Made by a program: the position numbers and the translations under genes
Part shown: in pieces, positions 15,157 to 25,090 of the stretch
How positions within the stretch are numbered: position 1 is the first letter of the stretch
Layout of the letters: the number at the start of each line of letters is the position of its first letter
Notes under the pieces: model-generated
Database searches by the model: none
What the model was told of the DNA's origin: nothing
The model's input: the letters and a program-made list of their open reading frames with translations, nothing else
NCBI RefSeq assembly: GCF_900109855.1
Contig: NZ_FOBO01000005.1
Coordinates: 166,562 to 230,561, forward strand
Length of the DNA: 64,000 nucleotides
Direction: 5' to 3'
DNA from: Roseovarius tolerans
Lineage (GTDB): Bacteria > Pseudomonadota > Alphaproteobacteria > Rhodobacterales > Rhodobacteraceae

Positions 15157-16679
15157 GGCGTATTGTGCTCGTGCTTGGCGATCAGCTGAGCCGTGATCTT
15201 TCGGCGCTGAAGGCAGCCGATAAATCCCGCGATATCGTTGTGATGGCCGAGGTGATGGACGAGGGCACCTATGTCCCGCATCACCCCAAGAAGATCGCGT
15301 TGATCCTGTCGGCCATGCGTCATTTCGCCGAAGACCTGCGCAATGACGGCTGGCAGGTCGCCTATACGCGGCTGGATGATCCCGACGCCAGCAAGAGCAT
15401 CGTCGGTGAATTGATGCGCCGGGGGCAAGCGCATGGCACGTCAGAGGTGATCGCCACGCAGCCCGGCGAATGGCGGCTGATCGAGGCGCTCGGGAACGCG
15501 CCGCTGACCGTGACGCAACTGCCCGATGATCGCTTCATCTGTTCACTGGACGAATTCGATCAGTGGGCCGAGGGCCGCAAGGAACTGCGGATGGAGTATT
15601 TCTACCGCGAGATGCGACGCAAGACCGGCTTGATGATGGACGGCGACACACCGGCGGGCGGCAAATGGAACTATGACCACGACAACCGTAAGCCAGCGAA
15701 ACCCGACATGCTGCGCGCCCGTCCGATGCAGTTTGCCCCCGATGAGATCACCCAAGAGGTGCTCGATCTGGTCAAGGCGCGTTTTGGCGGAAATTTTGGC
15801 GATCTTCACCCGTTCTGGTTCGGTGTGACCTCGGGGCAGGCTAAACGCGCGTTCGACCATTTCGCCAAGAGCCTGCTGCCGGGGTTCGGCGATTATCAGG
15901 ATGCGATGCTACAGGATGACCGCTTCGTGCATCACTCGGTCATTTCGATGTATCTTAATATCGGCCTGCTCGATCCCGTGGATATCTGCAATCGTGTGGT
16001 TGACGAATGGCGAGCGGGGCGGGTGCCGATCAATGCTGCCGAAGGGTATATCCGGCAGGTGATCGGCTGGCGTGAATACATGCGCGGCATCTACTTCCGC
16101 GAGGGGCCGGGCTACACGGCGCGCAACACGCTGGGCCAGACCCGCGATTTGCCTTGGTTTTATTGGGGGGGCGAGACGCGGATGAACTGCGTCGCGCAAG
16201 CCGTTGATCAGACGAAGGAAGAGGCCTATGCCCACCATATCCAACGGTTGATGGTGACTGGCAACTTTGCGCTGCTCGCGGGCATAGACCCGGGCCAGGT
16301 GCATGAGTGGTATCTGGCCGTCTACGCCGATGCGTTCGAATGGGTCGAGGCCCCCAACGTGATCGGGATGAGCCAGTTCGCCGATGGCGGCATCATCGCC
16401 TCCAAGCCCTATATTTCATCGGGCAATTACATCGCGAAGATGTCCGATTACTGCGCCACCTGCGCCTATTCGGTGAAGCAGAAGACGGGCGAGGGGGCGT
16501 GCCCCTTCAATCTGCTTTACTGGGATTTCCTGATCCGTCACCGTGATCGGTTCGGACGCAATCCGCGCATGGGTCCGGTTTATCGTACATGGGAGAAGAT
16601 GGACGAGACGCGGCGGGCGGCCGTTCTTGACGGGGCCGCTAAGGTGCTGAAAGACCTCGACGCCGGGCGGGTGGTATAA
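15150..16679 (+). CDS. FeS-type bacterial cryptochrome/(6-4) photolyase (CryB/PhrB-like)
   Basis: This 509-residue protein starts MVGRIVLVLGDQLSRDLSAL, the N-terminus of the FeS-BCP photolyase group, and contains the FAD-binding helical domain (AAEGYIRQVIGWREYMRGIY). The cysteine set that holds a [4Fe-4S] cluster is present: a Cys in ETRMNCVAQ and three in SDYCATCAYS...EGACPFN. Proteins of this group repair (6-4) photoproducts or act as blue-light sensors; Rhodobacter CryB regulates photosynthesis genes. The start at 15150 overlaps the SDR stop and gives the typical length. Which of the two roles applies cannot be told from sequence. Confidence 0.88.
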   Translation: MVGRIVLVLGDQLSRDLSALKAADKSRDIVVMAEVMDEGTYVPHHPKKIALILSAMRHFAEDLRNDGWQVAYTRLDDPDASKSIVGELMRRGQAHGTSEVIATQPGEWRLIEALGNAPLTVTQLPDDRFICSLDEFDQWAEGRKELRMEYFYREMRRKTGLMMDGDTPAGGKWNYDHDNRKPAKPDMLRARPMQFAPDEITQEVLDLVKARFGGNFGDLHPFWFGVTSGQAKRAFDHFAKSLLPGFGDYQDAMLQDDRFVHHSVISMYLNIGLLDPVDICNRVVDEWRAGRVPINAAEGYIRQVIGWREYMRGIYFREGPGYTARNTLGQTRDLPWFYWGGETRMNCVAQAVDQTKEEAYAHHIQRLMVTGNFALLAGIDPGQVHEWYLAVYADAFEWVEAPNVIGMSQFADGGIIASKPYISSGNYIAKMSDYCATCAYSVKQKTGEGACPFNLLYWDFLIRHRDRFGRNPRMGPVYRTWEKMDETRRAAVLDGAAKVLKDLDAGRVV

Positions 16680-16690
16680 TCACCCTGTGA

Positions 16691-18103
16691 TCAGTCCGCC
16701 GTTTCTGTGTTGCGGGTCAGCGCGCCATCTTCCCATGTGCCGGTGGCTTCCTGTCCGCTGGAATAGCGCATCGTGCCCTCGCCCTGACGCTTGCCTGCGC
16801 GGAACATGCCTTCGTAGACATCGCCATTGGTGTAGGTGGCCACGCCCGGGCCCGAAATCTCACCGTTTTGCCACTTCCCCTCGTAGACGAAGCCATCAGG
16901 CATGGTGATCTTGCCCTGCCCGTGGCGCTGCCCATCGGCGAATTCGCCTTCATAGACGGTGCCGTCAGGATACGTGGCGGTGCCTTGCCCATGTCGTTGC
17001 CCGTTCTGCCACGCGCCCTCGTAGCGATAGCCGTCGGGGTAGGTCATGACACCCTGGCCGTGGTTCTTGGCATCGACGAATTCGCCCTCGTAGACCAGGC
17101 CGTTAGGATAGGTCGCGGTGCCGCTGCCCTCAATTACGCCGCCGACCCAGTCGCCCTCATAGGTGGAGCCGTCGGGATAGGTGATCTTGCCCTGACCGTT
17201 GGCCAGGTCATCACGAAACTCACCCACATAGACCGAGCCATCGGGATAGGTCACGCGGCCTTCGCCGGAAATCTTGCCGGCGCGCCACTCGCCCTCGTAG
17301 TGATAGCCATCGGTGCCGGTGAAGGTGCCTTGCCCGTGGCGGCGATCATCTTGGAACTCGCCCTTATAGACATCGCCGTTCTCATAGGTCACACGGCCCG
17401 TGCCCTGGCGTCGTCCGGCCACGAGATCACCTTCGTACACATCGCCGTTGGGCTGGATCAGCTTGCCGGTGCCGTCGATCTGGCCTGCTTTCCAAGTGCC
17501 CTCGTAGATCAGCCCGTCGGACATGGTAAGCTTGCCGTCGCCTTCGCGCGCGCCACGCGCCACCGCGCCTTCGTAGATCGCGCCGTCGGGATAGGTGATC
17601 GTCGCCTGGCCTTCCTTGACCCCGTTGACCCAATCGCCTTCGTAGCGATAGCCGCCGGGGCTTTCCATGCGGCCGCGCCCGTGATGCATCGCATTCAGAA
17701 AGCCGCCCTCGTAGCGCACGCCGTTGGCGTAGACGGCGACGCCCTGACCGGTGATCTTGCCGTCGCTCCACTCGCCCTCATAGGTGCCTCCATCGGTGAA
17801 CACGATCTTGCCGACGCCATTGGGTTTTCCGCGCGCGAACTCGCCCTCGTAGACAGATCCGTTTGGGAAGCGCGCCACGCCGCGGCCCCTGATCTCGCCC
17901 TCGACCCACTCGCCGGTATATTCATAGCCATTGGGCAGGGTATACGTGCCGGTGCCATGCTGGAGCCCGTCCTTGAACGTGCCCTCATAGATGCCACCAT
18001 CGTCATATTGCTTGGTTTCGACCTCGCCATCCTGTGCGGTGGCCACGCCTGCGACCGCAAGAGTGGCGGTCAATATAATCGTCCGTGTCAACAAGCGCGT
18101 CAT
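16691..18103 (-). CDS. Exported MORN-repeat protein, 18 repeats
   Basis: This 470-residue protein has an N-terminal signal peptide (MTRLLTRTIILTATLAVAG to AQDGE) followed by 18 complete MORN repeats of exactly 23 residues each, pattern YEGEW..G...G.G...YPDG.., and a partial nineteenth (ATGTWEDG). MORN repeats build an elongated beta-sheet used for membrane or protein binding. A short Asn/Thr tail ends it. The start at 18103 is chosen for the signal peptide; an upstream in-frame ATG at 18193 gives an unlikely basic extension. Likely periplasmic or surface located. Function unknown. Confidence 0.85.
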   Translation of the reverse strand: MTRLLTRTIILTATLAVAGVATAQDGEVETKQYDDGGIYEGTFKDGLQHGTGTYTLPNGYEYTGEWVEGEIRGRGVARFPNGSVYEGEFARGKPNGVGKIVFTDGGTYEGEWSDGKITGQGVAVYANGVRYEGGFLNAMHHGRGRMESPGGYRYEGDWVNGVKEGQATITYPDGAIYEGAVARGAREGDGKLTMSDGLIYEGTWKAGQIDGTGKLIQPNGDVYEGDLVAGRRQGTGRVTYENGDVYKGEFQDDRRHGQGTFTGTDGYHYEGEWRAGKISGEGRVTYPDGSVYVGEFRDDLANGQGKITYPDGSTYEGDWVGGVIEGSGTATYPNGLVYEGEFVDAKNHGQGVMTYPDGYRYEGAWQNGQRHGQGTATYPDGTVYEGEFADGQRHGQGKITMPDGFVYEGKWQNGEISGPGVATYTNGDVYEGMFRAGKRQGEGTMRYSSGQEATGTWEDGALTRNTETAD

Positions 18104-18256
18104 GTCTGCCCCGATGCCCGATCCCGCCCGGTTGCCTGACGGATGCGGCAAATCTAGTGGACGCAGGCAGGCGTGACAACGGGTTTCGGGCAAATCGGCT
18201 TTCCCTCGCGCGGCGATCTGCTAAATCAGGCGCAGGACAAGATGAAGGGCACGCGC

Positions 18257-19924
18257 ATGGCTGACCGGTTCCGCCTGACACTGGCACAGTTGAACGCCAC
18301 GGTGGGCGATCTTGCTGGCAATTCTGCGCGCGCGCAGACCGCCTGGGAGGCGGGGCGCGCGGCGGGTGCGGACCTCGTGGCGCTGCCCGAGATGTTCATC
18401 ACCGGATACAACACGCAGGATCTGGTCATGAAGCCGGGTTTTCATCAGGCCGCGATCGCTGCCATCGAGGGGCTGGCGCGGGACTGTGCCGACGGGCCCG
18501 CTATCGCGATCGGAGGTCCTGCGCTCGAAGGGGCGGGGCTCTATAACGCCTATTATATCCTGCAGGGCGGGCAGGTGACGGCGCGGGTGTTCAAGCATCA
18601 CCTGCCCAATGAGACCGTGTTCGATGAAAAGCGCATCTATCAAAGCGGCGACGTGACGGGCCCCTATACCGTTCGTGGTCTTCGCATCGGAAGCCCGATC
18701 TGCGAGGATGCCTGGCACGATGACGTGGCCGAAACCCTTGCCGAGACGGGGGCCGAGATGCTGCTCGTCCCCAATGGCTCGCCGCATTACCGCGACAAGA
18801 TCGACACTCGCCAGAACCTGATGGTGGCGCGGGTGATCGAGACCGGCCTGCCGCTGGTCTATCTCAATCTCGTGGGCGGGCAGGACGACCAGATCTTTGA
18901 CGGCGGCTCTTTCGTGCTCAATCCGGGCGGTGGCCTCGTGGTGCAGTTGCCAATGTTCGAAGAGGCCGTGGCGCATGTCGATTTTGAACGGGTGGGTGCG
19001 GGCTGGCAGGCCGTGCCCGGCGTGCTGGCGCATCTGCCGGATGATCTGGAACAGGATTACAACGCGATGGTGCTGGCGTTGCGCGATTATCTGCGCAAGG
19101 CCGGGTTTTCGCGCGTTTTGCTGGGGCTGTCGGGTGGGGTGGACAGCGCTATCGTCGCGACCATCGCGGTCGATGCGCTAGGGCCGGAGAATGTGCGCTG
19201 CGTTATGCTGCCCTCGGAATATACGTCGGAAGAGTCGCTGGAGGATGCCAGGGCGGTCGCCGAAAACCTAGGCTGCCGCTACGATTTTGTTTCCATTGCA
19301 GAGGGCCGCGCGGCGATCACCGCGACGCTCGCGCCGCTTTTCGAGGGGACCGAACCGGACCTCACCGAGGAGAACATCCAGTCAAGGTTGCGCGGGCTGT
19401 TGCTGATGGCGCTGTCGAATAAGTTCGGCGAGATGCTCCTAACCACCGGCAACAAGTCCGAGGTGGCCGTGGGTTATGCCACGATCTATGGCGACATGGC
19501 CGGAGGGTACAATCCGATCAAGGATCTGTACAAGACGCGGGTGTTCGAGATCTGCCGCTGGCGCAATGCGCATCACCGGGGCTGGATGCAGGGGCCCGAG
19601 GGCGCGGTCATCCCCGCACGCGTGATCGACAAGCCGCCGAGCGCGGAACTGCGCGCGGATCAGAAGGACAGCGATTCGCTGCCTGATTACCCGGTGCTGG
19701 ACGGCATCCTGCACATCCTCGTGGATCAGGACGGGTCAGTGTCCGATTGCGTCGCGGCGGGCTATGACGCGGCGGACGCGGCCAAGGTCGAACACCTGCT
19801 CTATATCAGCGAATACAAGCGGTTTCAGTCGGCGCCGGGCGCACGGCTCAGCAAGCGCGCCTTCTGGCTCGACCGACGGTATCCCATCGTGAATCGTTGG
19901 CGTGACAGCGCGAGCGAAGTGTAA
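18257..19924 (+). CDS. nadE: Glutamine-dependent NAD+ synthase
   Basis: This 555-residue two-domain enzyme amidates nicotinic-acid adenine dinucleotide to NAD+. The N-terminal nitrilase-type glutaminase has the catalytic Glu in LPEMFITGYN, Lys in FKHHLPNE and Cys in GSPICEDAWHDD. The C-terminal synthetase domain begins at the PP-loop LLGLSGGVDSAIVATIA and includes TGNKSEVAVGYATIYGDMAGGYNPIKDL. Start at 18257 (MADRFRL) matches the usual length; longer in-frame starts add non-conserved residues. It converges with the histidine kinase gene, 7 bp apart. Confidence 0.94.
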   Translation: MADRFRLTLAQLNATVGDLAGNSARAQTAWEAGRAAGADLVALPEMFITGYNTQDLVMKPGFHQAAIAAIEGLARDCADGPAIAIGGPALEGAGLYNAYYILQGGQVTARVFKHHLPNETVFDEKRIYQSGDVTGPYTVRGLRIGSPICEDAWHDDVAETLAETGAEMLLVPNGSPHYRDKIDTRQNLMVARVIETGLPLVYLNLVGGQDDQIFDGGSFVLNPGGGLVVQLPMFEEAVAHVDFERVGAGWQAVPGVLAHLPDDLEQDYNAMVLALRDYLRKAGFSRVLLGLSGGVDSAIVATIAVDALGPENVRCVMLPSEYTSEESLEDARAVAENLGCRYDFVSIAEGRAAITATLAPLFEGTEPDLTEENIQSRLRGLLLMALSNKFGEMLLTTGNKSEVAVGYATIYGDMAGGYNPIKDLYKTRVFEICRWRNAHHRGWMQGPEGAVIPARVIDKPPSAELRADQKDSDSLPDYPVLDGILHILVDQDGSVSDCVAAGYDAADAAKVEHLLYISEYKRFQSAPGARLSKRAFWLDRRYPIVNRWRDSASEV

Positions 19925-19931
19925 GCTGCGG

Positions 19932-22088
19932 CTACTCTGCGGCGCGCGGCCATGTGGTCTGACCGGTTGGACGGCTTAGCTGAGCCGATGTTTCGAGATA
20001 GCGGCTTACATAGGCGATCAACTCGGCCTTTCGAAGTGGCTTGCTCAGAAAACTGTCCATCCCTGCCAGATGTGCCGCCTGCCGATGCTGGTCCAGAACA
20101 TTGGCGGTGACTGCCACGACATGTGCGGATGGCAGATCATGTGCCGCCTCATGCGTGCGGATCAGTCCGGTCGCCTGATGCCCGTCCATCCCCGGCATGG
20201 AGACATCCATCAACACCAGATCGGCCTGCCGCTCGCTTTGGAGTGCGACGGCTTCCGCTCCACCGCTGGCAAGGCGCAGCCTTGCCCCGGAACCGGTGAA
20301 ATAGCGTTCAAGCAACAGCCGATTCGTTGCGTTGTCATCAACCGCGAGCACATCCAGCCCTTCTGCCCAACCTGGTGGTGTAATCGTGGAGGTGATCCGC
20401 GGGGCAACGCGATGGCCTGCCGTGGTGTTACCCTCAGAGACTGTTTGTTGCCCTTCGAGAACCCGTCGCACCGTTTCCAGGAAAAGCCCCTCTTGCAAGG
20501 GTTTGCGCAGGATCGCCCCGTTCGGTGGCGGTGCGGTCGGGGTGTCCGATAGAACGATGCGGGGCACATGCGCCGTGTCCGTGGGCACTGCGGCTGCCTC
20601 ATCGACAATCAGAAGATCGGGTGCCGCATTGTCGGGTTGTGAGGTGTCCCCAATCGAGGCCCCGAGATGAAAGAGTAAATCCGTCATCGCCTTTTTGCGG
20701 CCAGCGAGAAGGTCAAGCACCCAGATCATCGGCGGCTCGACACCCGGCAAGACGAGGGGGGCGGCACAGAGCCCGTCTCTTGTTCCGCCGTCCGGCACGA
20801 GCGGCAGGATGATATCGAACCGTGTTCCGCGGCCTTCGCGGCTCTGAAGGGTAATTCGCCCGCCCATCAGGATGACGAGCTGGCGGCTGACGGCAAGGCC
20901 GAGGCCGGTGCCACCAAAGTTTCGTGCGGCGCTGTTGTCCGCTTGTTCGAACGCAGCAAATACGTTGGCTTGTTGGTCTTTCGGGATGCCCACGCCTGTA
21001 TCGGTGACCGACAAAACAACCTCGCCGACAGTGCCCCGTGCCACTTCGAGCGCAACATGTCCCTCCAGAGTGAACTTGACGGCGTTTCCCGCGACGTTGA
21101 CCAGTATCTGCCGCAAGCGCCCGGCATCGCCTAGCATCACGTCCGGCAGGTCGGGGGAAACATGGCCGTAGAGCGCGATCCCCTTGCGGGCGGCGAGCGG
21201 AGCAAGAAGCTGCGTCACATCCTCGACAAGGTCGCGCAACCGGTAGGGCTCCTGCGCGAGCGTGAGTTTGCCTGCCTCGATTTTCGAGAAATCGAGAATG
21301 TCGTTGATGATCGTCAGGAGCGCATCGCCGGAGCGGGTGATCGTGCGCACATAGCTGGCCTGTTCCTGCGATAAATCGGTTTCTGAGAGCACGTCGGCGA
21401 TGCCGATGATCCCGTTCATCGGGGTGCGAATTTCATGGCTCATCTTGGCCAGAAAATCGGATTTGGCCTCGTTCGCGGCAATCGCCGTTTCACGCGCGTC
21501 TTCGAGGCGTCCGATGAGGCGGCGAAGAGGGCGCCCCACGATCACCCGAAAAGACACCCAGTTGGCGAGTGTCGCAATCAGGATGCCTCCAACGAGCAGA
21601 AGCAGCAGAAAATCGCGCTGATAGCGTTTCACCGTTGCAATCTCGCGCTCGTCAAAGCGCGTGACCAGTTCGGTGATCGGCCAGGAATAAACCTCGTAGG
21701 GCAGCGACAGCGCGCGCTCGGCTCCCTGGCAGCCAAGCCCCTTTGGCACGACGGCAAGCACGTCGCCGCGTTCGGCGTCACGCAGTTGCACGCAGCGGAT
21801 CGCGGGATCGCCCAATAGGGTCTGCATGAGATCGGTGACATAGGGGCTTTGCCAATCGACCGGCCCCGGGTTCTGATCGCTGAACCGCTCCAGCGCCCCG
21901 CCGACGCGCGCGGTGGCATTGCCGATCCGCATCGCCATAGCTTCTTCGCTGCGCAAAAGGTTCTTTTCGCTGAGCCACATAAGCCCCGAGGCGGCGAAGA
22001 TCAGGAAGGTTGGTACCATCACCGCTGTCAGCCGCAAATAAAGCCCCAGGGTCGGTGTGCGCGGGTCGGTCGTCTCGGCCAGGGTCAT
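19932..22088 (-). CDS. Hybrid sensor histidine kinase with two receiver-like domains
   Basis: This 718-residue kinase has a membrane helix at about 20-38, a 120-residue periplasmic sensor, and a second helix at about 160-180. Then come a HisKA domain (phospho-His H218 in [12 protein letters not shown]) and HATPase ([34 protein letters not shown]). A degenerate receiver follows (about 460-560, keeping the LRKP lysine but with an altered phospho-site, LLIVDEAAA). A canonical C-terminal receiver comes last (DD pair in [10 protein letters not shown]628 in [14 protein letters not shown] in LSKPL). No HPt domain is present, so phosphotransfer probably goes to a separate protein. It follows the small exported-protein gene by 4 bp. 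The stimulus is unknown. Confidence 0.9.
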   Translation of the reverse strand: MTLAETTDPRTPTLGLYLRLTAVMVPTFLIFAASGLMWLSEKNLLRSEEAMAMRIGNATARVGGALERFSDQNPGPVDWQSPYVTDLMQTLLGDPAIRCVQLRDAERGDVLAVVPKGLGCQGAERALSLPYEVYSWPITELVTRFDEREIATVKRYQRDFLLLLLVGGILIATLANWVSFRVIVGRPLRRLIGRLEDARETAIAANEAKSDFLAKMSHEIRTPMNGIIGIADVLSETDLSQEQASYVRTITRSGDALLTIINDILDFSKIEAGKLTLAQEPYRLRDLVEDVTQLLAPLAARKGIALYGHVSPDLPDVMLGDAGRLRQILVNVAGNAVKFTLEGHVALEVARGTVGEVVLSVTDTGVGIPKDQQANVFAAFEQADNSAARNFGGTGLGLAVSRQLVILMGGRITLQSREGRGTRFDIILPLVPDGGTRDGLCAAPLVLPGVEPPMIWVLDLLAGRKKAMTDLLFHLGASIGDTSQPDNAAPDLLIVDEAAAVPTDTAHVPRIVLSDTPTAPPPNGAILRKPLQEGLFLETVRRVLEGQQTVSEGNTTAGHRVAPRITSTITPPGWAEGLDVLAVDDNATNRLLLERYFTGSGARLRLASGGAEAVALQSERQADLVLMDVSMPGMDGHQATGLIRTHEAAHDLPSAHVVAVTANVLDQHRQAAHLAGMDSFLSKPLRKAELIAYVSRYLETSAQLSRPTGQTTWPRAAE

Positions 22089-22092
22089 CGGC

Positions 22093-22491
22093 TCACTCCA
22101 GCCGCGTGGCGTGCCCCGCCTCCATCAATGCGCGCAGTGGCGCACGGTTGTCGATCTCGGTCCGAATGACGCCAAACCGCCCGTCGCTCTGGGTGATGTA
22201 ATAGTCAACCAGCGCCTCACGTCCATCTTCGCTCATTAGGGTGGAACACATCACATAGATTTCACCCATTTTCAGGATCACCTGGTGATTCTCGGTTGGA
22301 TAGAACCGGGTCAGCGTTCCCGTTTTCAGGTCTACATGCGGCAACGCGCCGCCAAGCATCGAACGGCCAAGGTTGCGCTGCAACGCCGCCTGCAGTGTTG
22401 TCCGCAACTCGGCCAGAGACTGCGCCTGTGCACCCACTCCGTCGAACAGAGCAAGCGCCAATAGCGCGCAAAAAGCCAAGCGTATCCTCAT
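22093..22491 (-). CDS. Small exported protein co-transcribed with the hybrid kinase
   Basis: This 132-residue protein has a clear signal peptide (MRIRLAFCALLALALFDG to AQAQS) and a mature domain of about 108 residues (PHVDLKTGTLTRFYPTENH, ILKMGEIYVMCSTLMSEDG). A strong GGAGGAAG site precedes the start at 22491. Four bases separate it from the kinase gene, so the two are almost certainly one operon and it may be a periplasmic partner or ligand receptor for the kinase sensor. No family is recognised. Confidence 0.75.
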   Translation of the reverse strand: MRIRLAFCALLALALFDGVGAQAQSLAELRTTLQAALQRNLGRSMLGGALPHVDLKTGTLTRFYPTENHQVILKMGEIYVMCSTLMSEDGREALVDYYITQSDGRFGVIRTEIDNRAPLRALMEAGHATRLE

Positions 22492-22671
22492 GGGTCTTCC
22501 TCCGTCCCGCATCGCCTTACACATCAAGGACCATGACAGTTACCATTCCGTTTCCCGGTATCGCGACTTGCGTTCACAAAACCGTGATAACGCCGCGCGC
22601 GCCACGTGCTTGTGACTTGTCATGTGCGTCCTGAAAGGCGCAATCTGATGCCAAGCGCGAGGGAGCCGGTG

Positions 22672-23481
22672 ATGAGACATCTAAGGATTTTGCCTGTTTT
22701 GTTCGTCCTGTTCTGGACGGGCGGCGCATTGGCCTGTGGGCCGGAGACCGATTGTCGCATCGGTGACCGGCATTACCGCATCGCCTTGCCCGAGGGGCAG
22801 GTCGAGGGTCCGATCGGTGCGATCATCTACGCGCATGGCTATCGCGGATCGGCGGCGGCGGTGATGCGCAACGCCAACCTGCGCCGCATGGTCTCGGATA
22901 TGGGGCTGGCGCTGATCGCGCTCAAATCCGGCGATGACGATTGGGTCATTCCCTCGTCTCCCAGCCACATGGAGGCCGACGGATCGGTCGAATACCGCTA
23001 TGTCGAGGCGGTGATTGAGGATGCGGCGCGACGGTTTCCCATCGATACCGGCCGCCTCATGGCGGCGGGGTTCTCGGCGGGCGGAATGATGGTCTGGAAC
23101 CTTGCTTGCACCATGCCAGATCGTTTCGCAGGCTTTGCCGCCATTGCCGGCACGTTCTGGAAAGGGCCGCCTGAAAGTTGCGAGACACCGGCGGCGAGCG
23201 TGGTTCATATCCACGGGCGCAGCGACCCCACGGTGCCGCTTGAGGGGCGACCCATCAGAGAGACCTGGCAGGGCAAGGTCTCGGAGTCGATGGACATGTA
23301 CGAACATCTCGGCGGGTTCAGTCCGGCGGGTGACCTGACCGAGGGAGACCTCGAATGCCAGAGCCGCCGCAATCCGCGCGGCGAGATCCTCGAGCTGTGT
23401 CTGCATCCCGGCGGGCATTCCTTCCGGAGCAGCTATGTAAAATTTGCATGGGAGCGGCTGCACGCGGCAGGTCAGCTCTGA
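22672..23481 (+). CDS. Secreted alpha/beta-hydrolase, PHB depolymerase/feruloyl esterase-like
   Basis: This 269-residue LpqC-type esterase has a signal peptide (to GGALACGP) and the nucleophile elbow GFSAGGMMVW. The acid is in HGRSDPTVPLEG and the histidine in HPGGHSF near the C-terminus, so a full catalytic triad is visible. The start at 22672 has GGAG 8 nt upstream and gives a proper signal peptide; earlier in-frame ATGs do not. It resembles extracellular polyhydroxybutyrate depolymerases and acetylxylan/feruloyl esterases; the true substrate is unresolved. Confidence 0.82.
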   Translation: MRHLRILPVLFVLFWTGGALACGPETDCRIGDRHYRIALPEGQVEGPIGAIIYAHGYRGSAAAVMRNANLRRMVSDMGLALIALKSGDDDWVIPSSPSHMEADGSVEYRYVEAVIEDAARRFPIDTGRLMAAGFSAGGMMVWNLACTMPDRFAGFAAIAGTFWKGPPESCETPAASVVHIHGRSDPTVPLEGRPIRETWQGKVSESMDMYEHLGGFSPAGDLTEGDLECQSRRNPRGEILELCLHPGGHSFRSSYVKFAWERLHAAGQL

Positions 23482-23490
23482 TCCGGCCCA

Positions 23491-23547
23491 GGTTTCTTTT
23501 TGGCACAGATACTCCGGGGGTCCGGGGGCAGCGCCCCCGGCGGGTCG
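23491..23547 (-). repeat. Dispersed intergenic repeat, copy A
   Basis: Read on the minus strand this is a GC hairpin (CCGGGGGCGCTGCCCCCGG) followed by ACCCCCGGAGTAT and GCCAAAAAG. The same arrangement occurs at 38057-38111, and its tail (AGAGTATTTTTGG) again at about 32060. It lies between the esterase gene and the zincin gene and could also act as a 3'-end hairpin for either. Confidence 0.6.
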
Positions 23548-23578
23548 GATGGCGGCAGCCATTCGAAACGGGAATGCC

Positions 23579-23974
23579 TCATTCCCACCAACGGTCTATC
23601 GTGGCGATATCCGCGTCCGACCAGCCGAGGTGATGCGCGAACTCATGCACCACCACATGGGTCACCAGATTTTCCAGGCTCACATCGCCCCGGTCGCGCC
23701 ATTCCGCCAGGATCGGCGCGCGAAACAGCCAGACCGTATCGGGGCCGAGCGGTTGATCGAAGCTGGATTTCTCGGTGAGCGGAACACCCTCGTATAGCCC
23801 GGTCAGATCGAGCGGGTCGTCGATCTCCATCTCGGCAAGAATATGTTCTGGCGGCCAGTCCGTCACGATCAGCGCCACATCGCGCGCCGCCTGCCGGAAC
23901 GCCTCGGGCAGTTGCGCAAGGGCGCTGCGGGCGATGTCTTCGATCTCTGCAAGGGTGGGGGCCGGGTCTTTCAT
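23579..23974 (-). CDS. Zincin-like metallopeptidase family protein
   Basis: This 131-residue small zincin has the metal-binding helix VVHEFAHHLGWSD (HExxH with a third ligand region) near the C-terminus. The segment PLTEKSSFDQPLGPDTVWLFRAPIL preceding it fits the MMP-like DUF1025 group found widely in alphaproteobacteria. No signal peptide, so probably cytoplasmic. Its peptidase activity is not established for the family. It stands alone between two short gaps. Confidence 0.8.
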   Translation of the reverse strand: MKDPAPTLAEIEDIARSALAQLPEAFRQAARDVALIVTDWPPEHILAEMEIDDPLDLTGLYEGVPLTEKSSFDQPLGPDTVWLFRAPILAEWRDRGDVSLENLVTHVVVHEFAHHLGWSDADIATIDRWWE

Positions 23975-24027
23975 CCCGGCGATATGGGGCGCGGGGGCAG
24001 GAAAGTAAATCCGCCCCCGTTCCGATC

Positions 24028-24951
24028 TTACAGCATCAGCTGATAGCTGGTCGGCTCGTAGACGAAGCCGTCACCCTTGGCAGAGACATATCCCGTGCCG
24101 GGCCAGGGCATGTGATAGCCGACGAAGGGGATCTTGTCGGTGGCCAGCATACCAAGCAGGCGGCGGCGGGTTTCGGCGGCCTTGGTCTTGTCCATGTCGA
24201 ACTTGACCTCCCAATCGGGATAGCCCAACGACCAGACATAGTGATTGGCGAAATCTGCCGCGATCAGCAGTTGGCTGCCGCCGCTCTCGATCATGTAGGC
24301 GGTGTGGCCGGGCGTATGGCCATGGGCCGCCATCGCGGTGATGCCCGAGGCGACGCTCGCCCCGTCGCCGATCATCTCGGTCTGCTCGGCCAGCGGGCGC
24401 ATCTTGGCGTGGAAGGTTCCGTTGTCCATTGCCGCCCAAGCGTCGAATTCGGCGCTTGCCGTGACATAGCGCGCATTGGGGAAGGTTGCGCCGCCCTCAC
24501 CCATCAGCCCGCCGATATGGTCGCCATGCATGTGGGTGATCACCACCACGTCGACCTGATCGGGCGTGTAGCCCGCCGCGTTGAGCGCCGAGGTGATGCC
24601 CTCGGGGTTGAGGCCGGTGTCGAAGAGCACCAGATCACTCCCGGTATTGATCACCGTCGGAGTGAAGAAGAACTGCGCCTGATCCGTGGGGATGTTGGCC
24701 GCGGCGGAGGCCTCGTCGAAGGTTGCCTTGTCCACATTGAGGCCGAAGATCGAATGCGGGTCGGGCCGGGGCGTGGTGGCGGCCAGAAGCGTCGTCACTT
24801 CGAAGTCGCCGATCGTCACGCGGTTGAAACGGGTGGTGGCCGCGCCCATCATCGGCGCGGCTGCGCGCGCGGATGTGGTCGCGAGCCCGGCCAGTGGCAG
24901 GGCGGCGGCCGATCCCAGAACGGCACGGCGGGACAGGGTGGTGCGGGACAT
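24028..24951 (-). CDS. MBL-fold metallo-hydrolase with Tat signal
   Basis: This 307-residue protein has a twin-arginine signal (MSRTTLSRRAVLGSAAALPL, cleavage near ARAA) and the metallo-beta-lactamase fold metal motif THMHGDHIGGLMGEGG. Later ligands are in GHTPGHTAYMI and AADFANHYVWS. A GGAGG site precedes the start at 24951. It is exported folded, presumably with metals loaded. The family includes lactonases and thioesterases; the substrate cannot be assigned. It is divergent from the MFS transporter gene across 139 bp. Confidence 0.87.
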   Translation of the reverse strand: MSRTTLSRRAVLGSAAALPLAGLATTSARAAAPMMGAATTRFNRVTIGDFEVTTLLAATTPRPDPHSIFGLNVDKATFDEASAAANIPTDQAQFFFTPTVINTGSDLVLFDTGLNPEGITSALNAAGYTPDQVDVVVITHMHGDHIGGLMGEGGATFPNARYVTASAEFDAWAAMDNGTFHAKMRPLAEQTEMIGDGASVASGITAMAAHGHTPGHTAYMIESGGSQLLIAADFANHYVWSLGYPDWEVKFDMDKTKAAETRRRLLGMLATDKIPFVGYHMPWPGTGYVSAKGDGFVYEPTSYQLML

Positions 24952-25090
24952 TGAAACCTCCAGTTGATTTGGTTCGTAGGCATTATAGCGCCGGAGTATG
25001 TAGTGTGATTGACGTTCACGCAAAATTGAGACGTCTGTGGATGTGTCATCATCCCTTCTAAAACGGGTGTTGGAAGGTTATTTTCGAGCC

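Noticed and set aside
16868..18139. Plus-strand frame rich in Ala/Val/Ile across the MORN gene
   Set aside because: Its apparent repeats mirror the antisense MORN repeats; the MORN translation is far more coherent.
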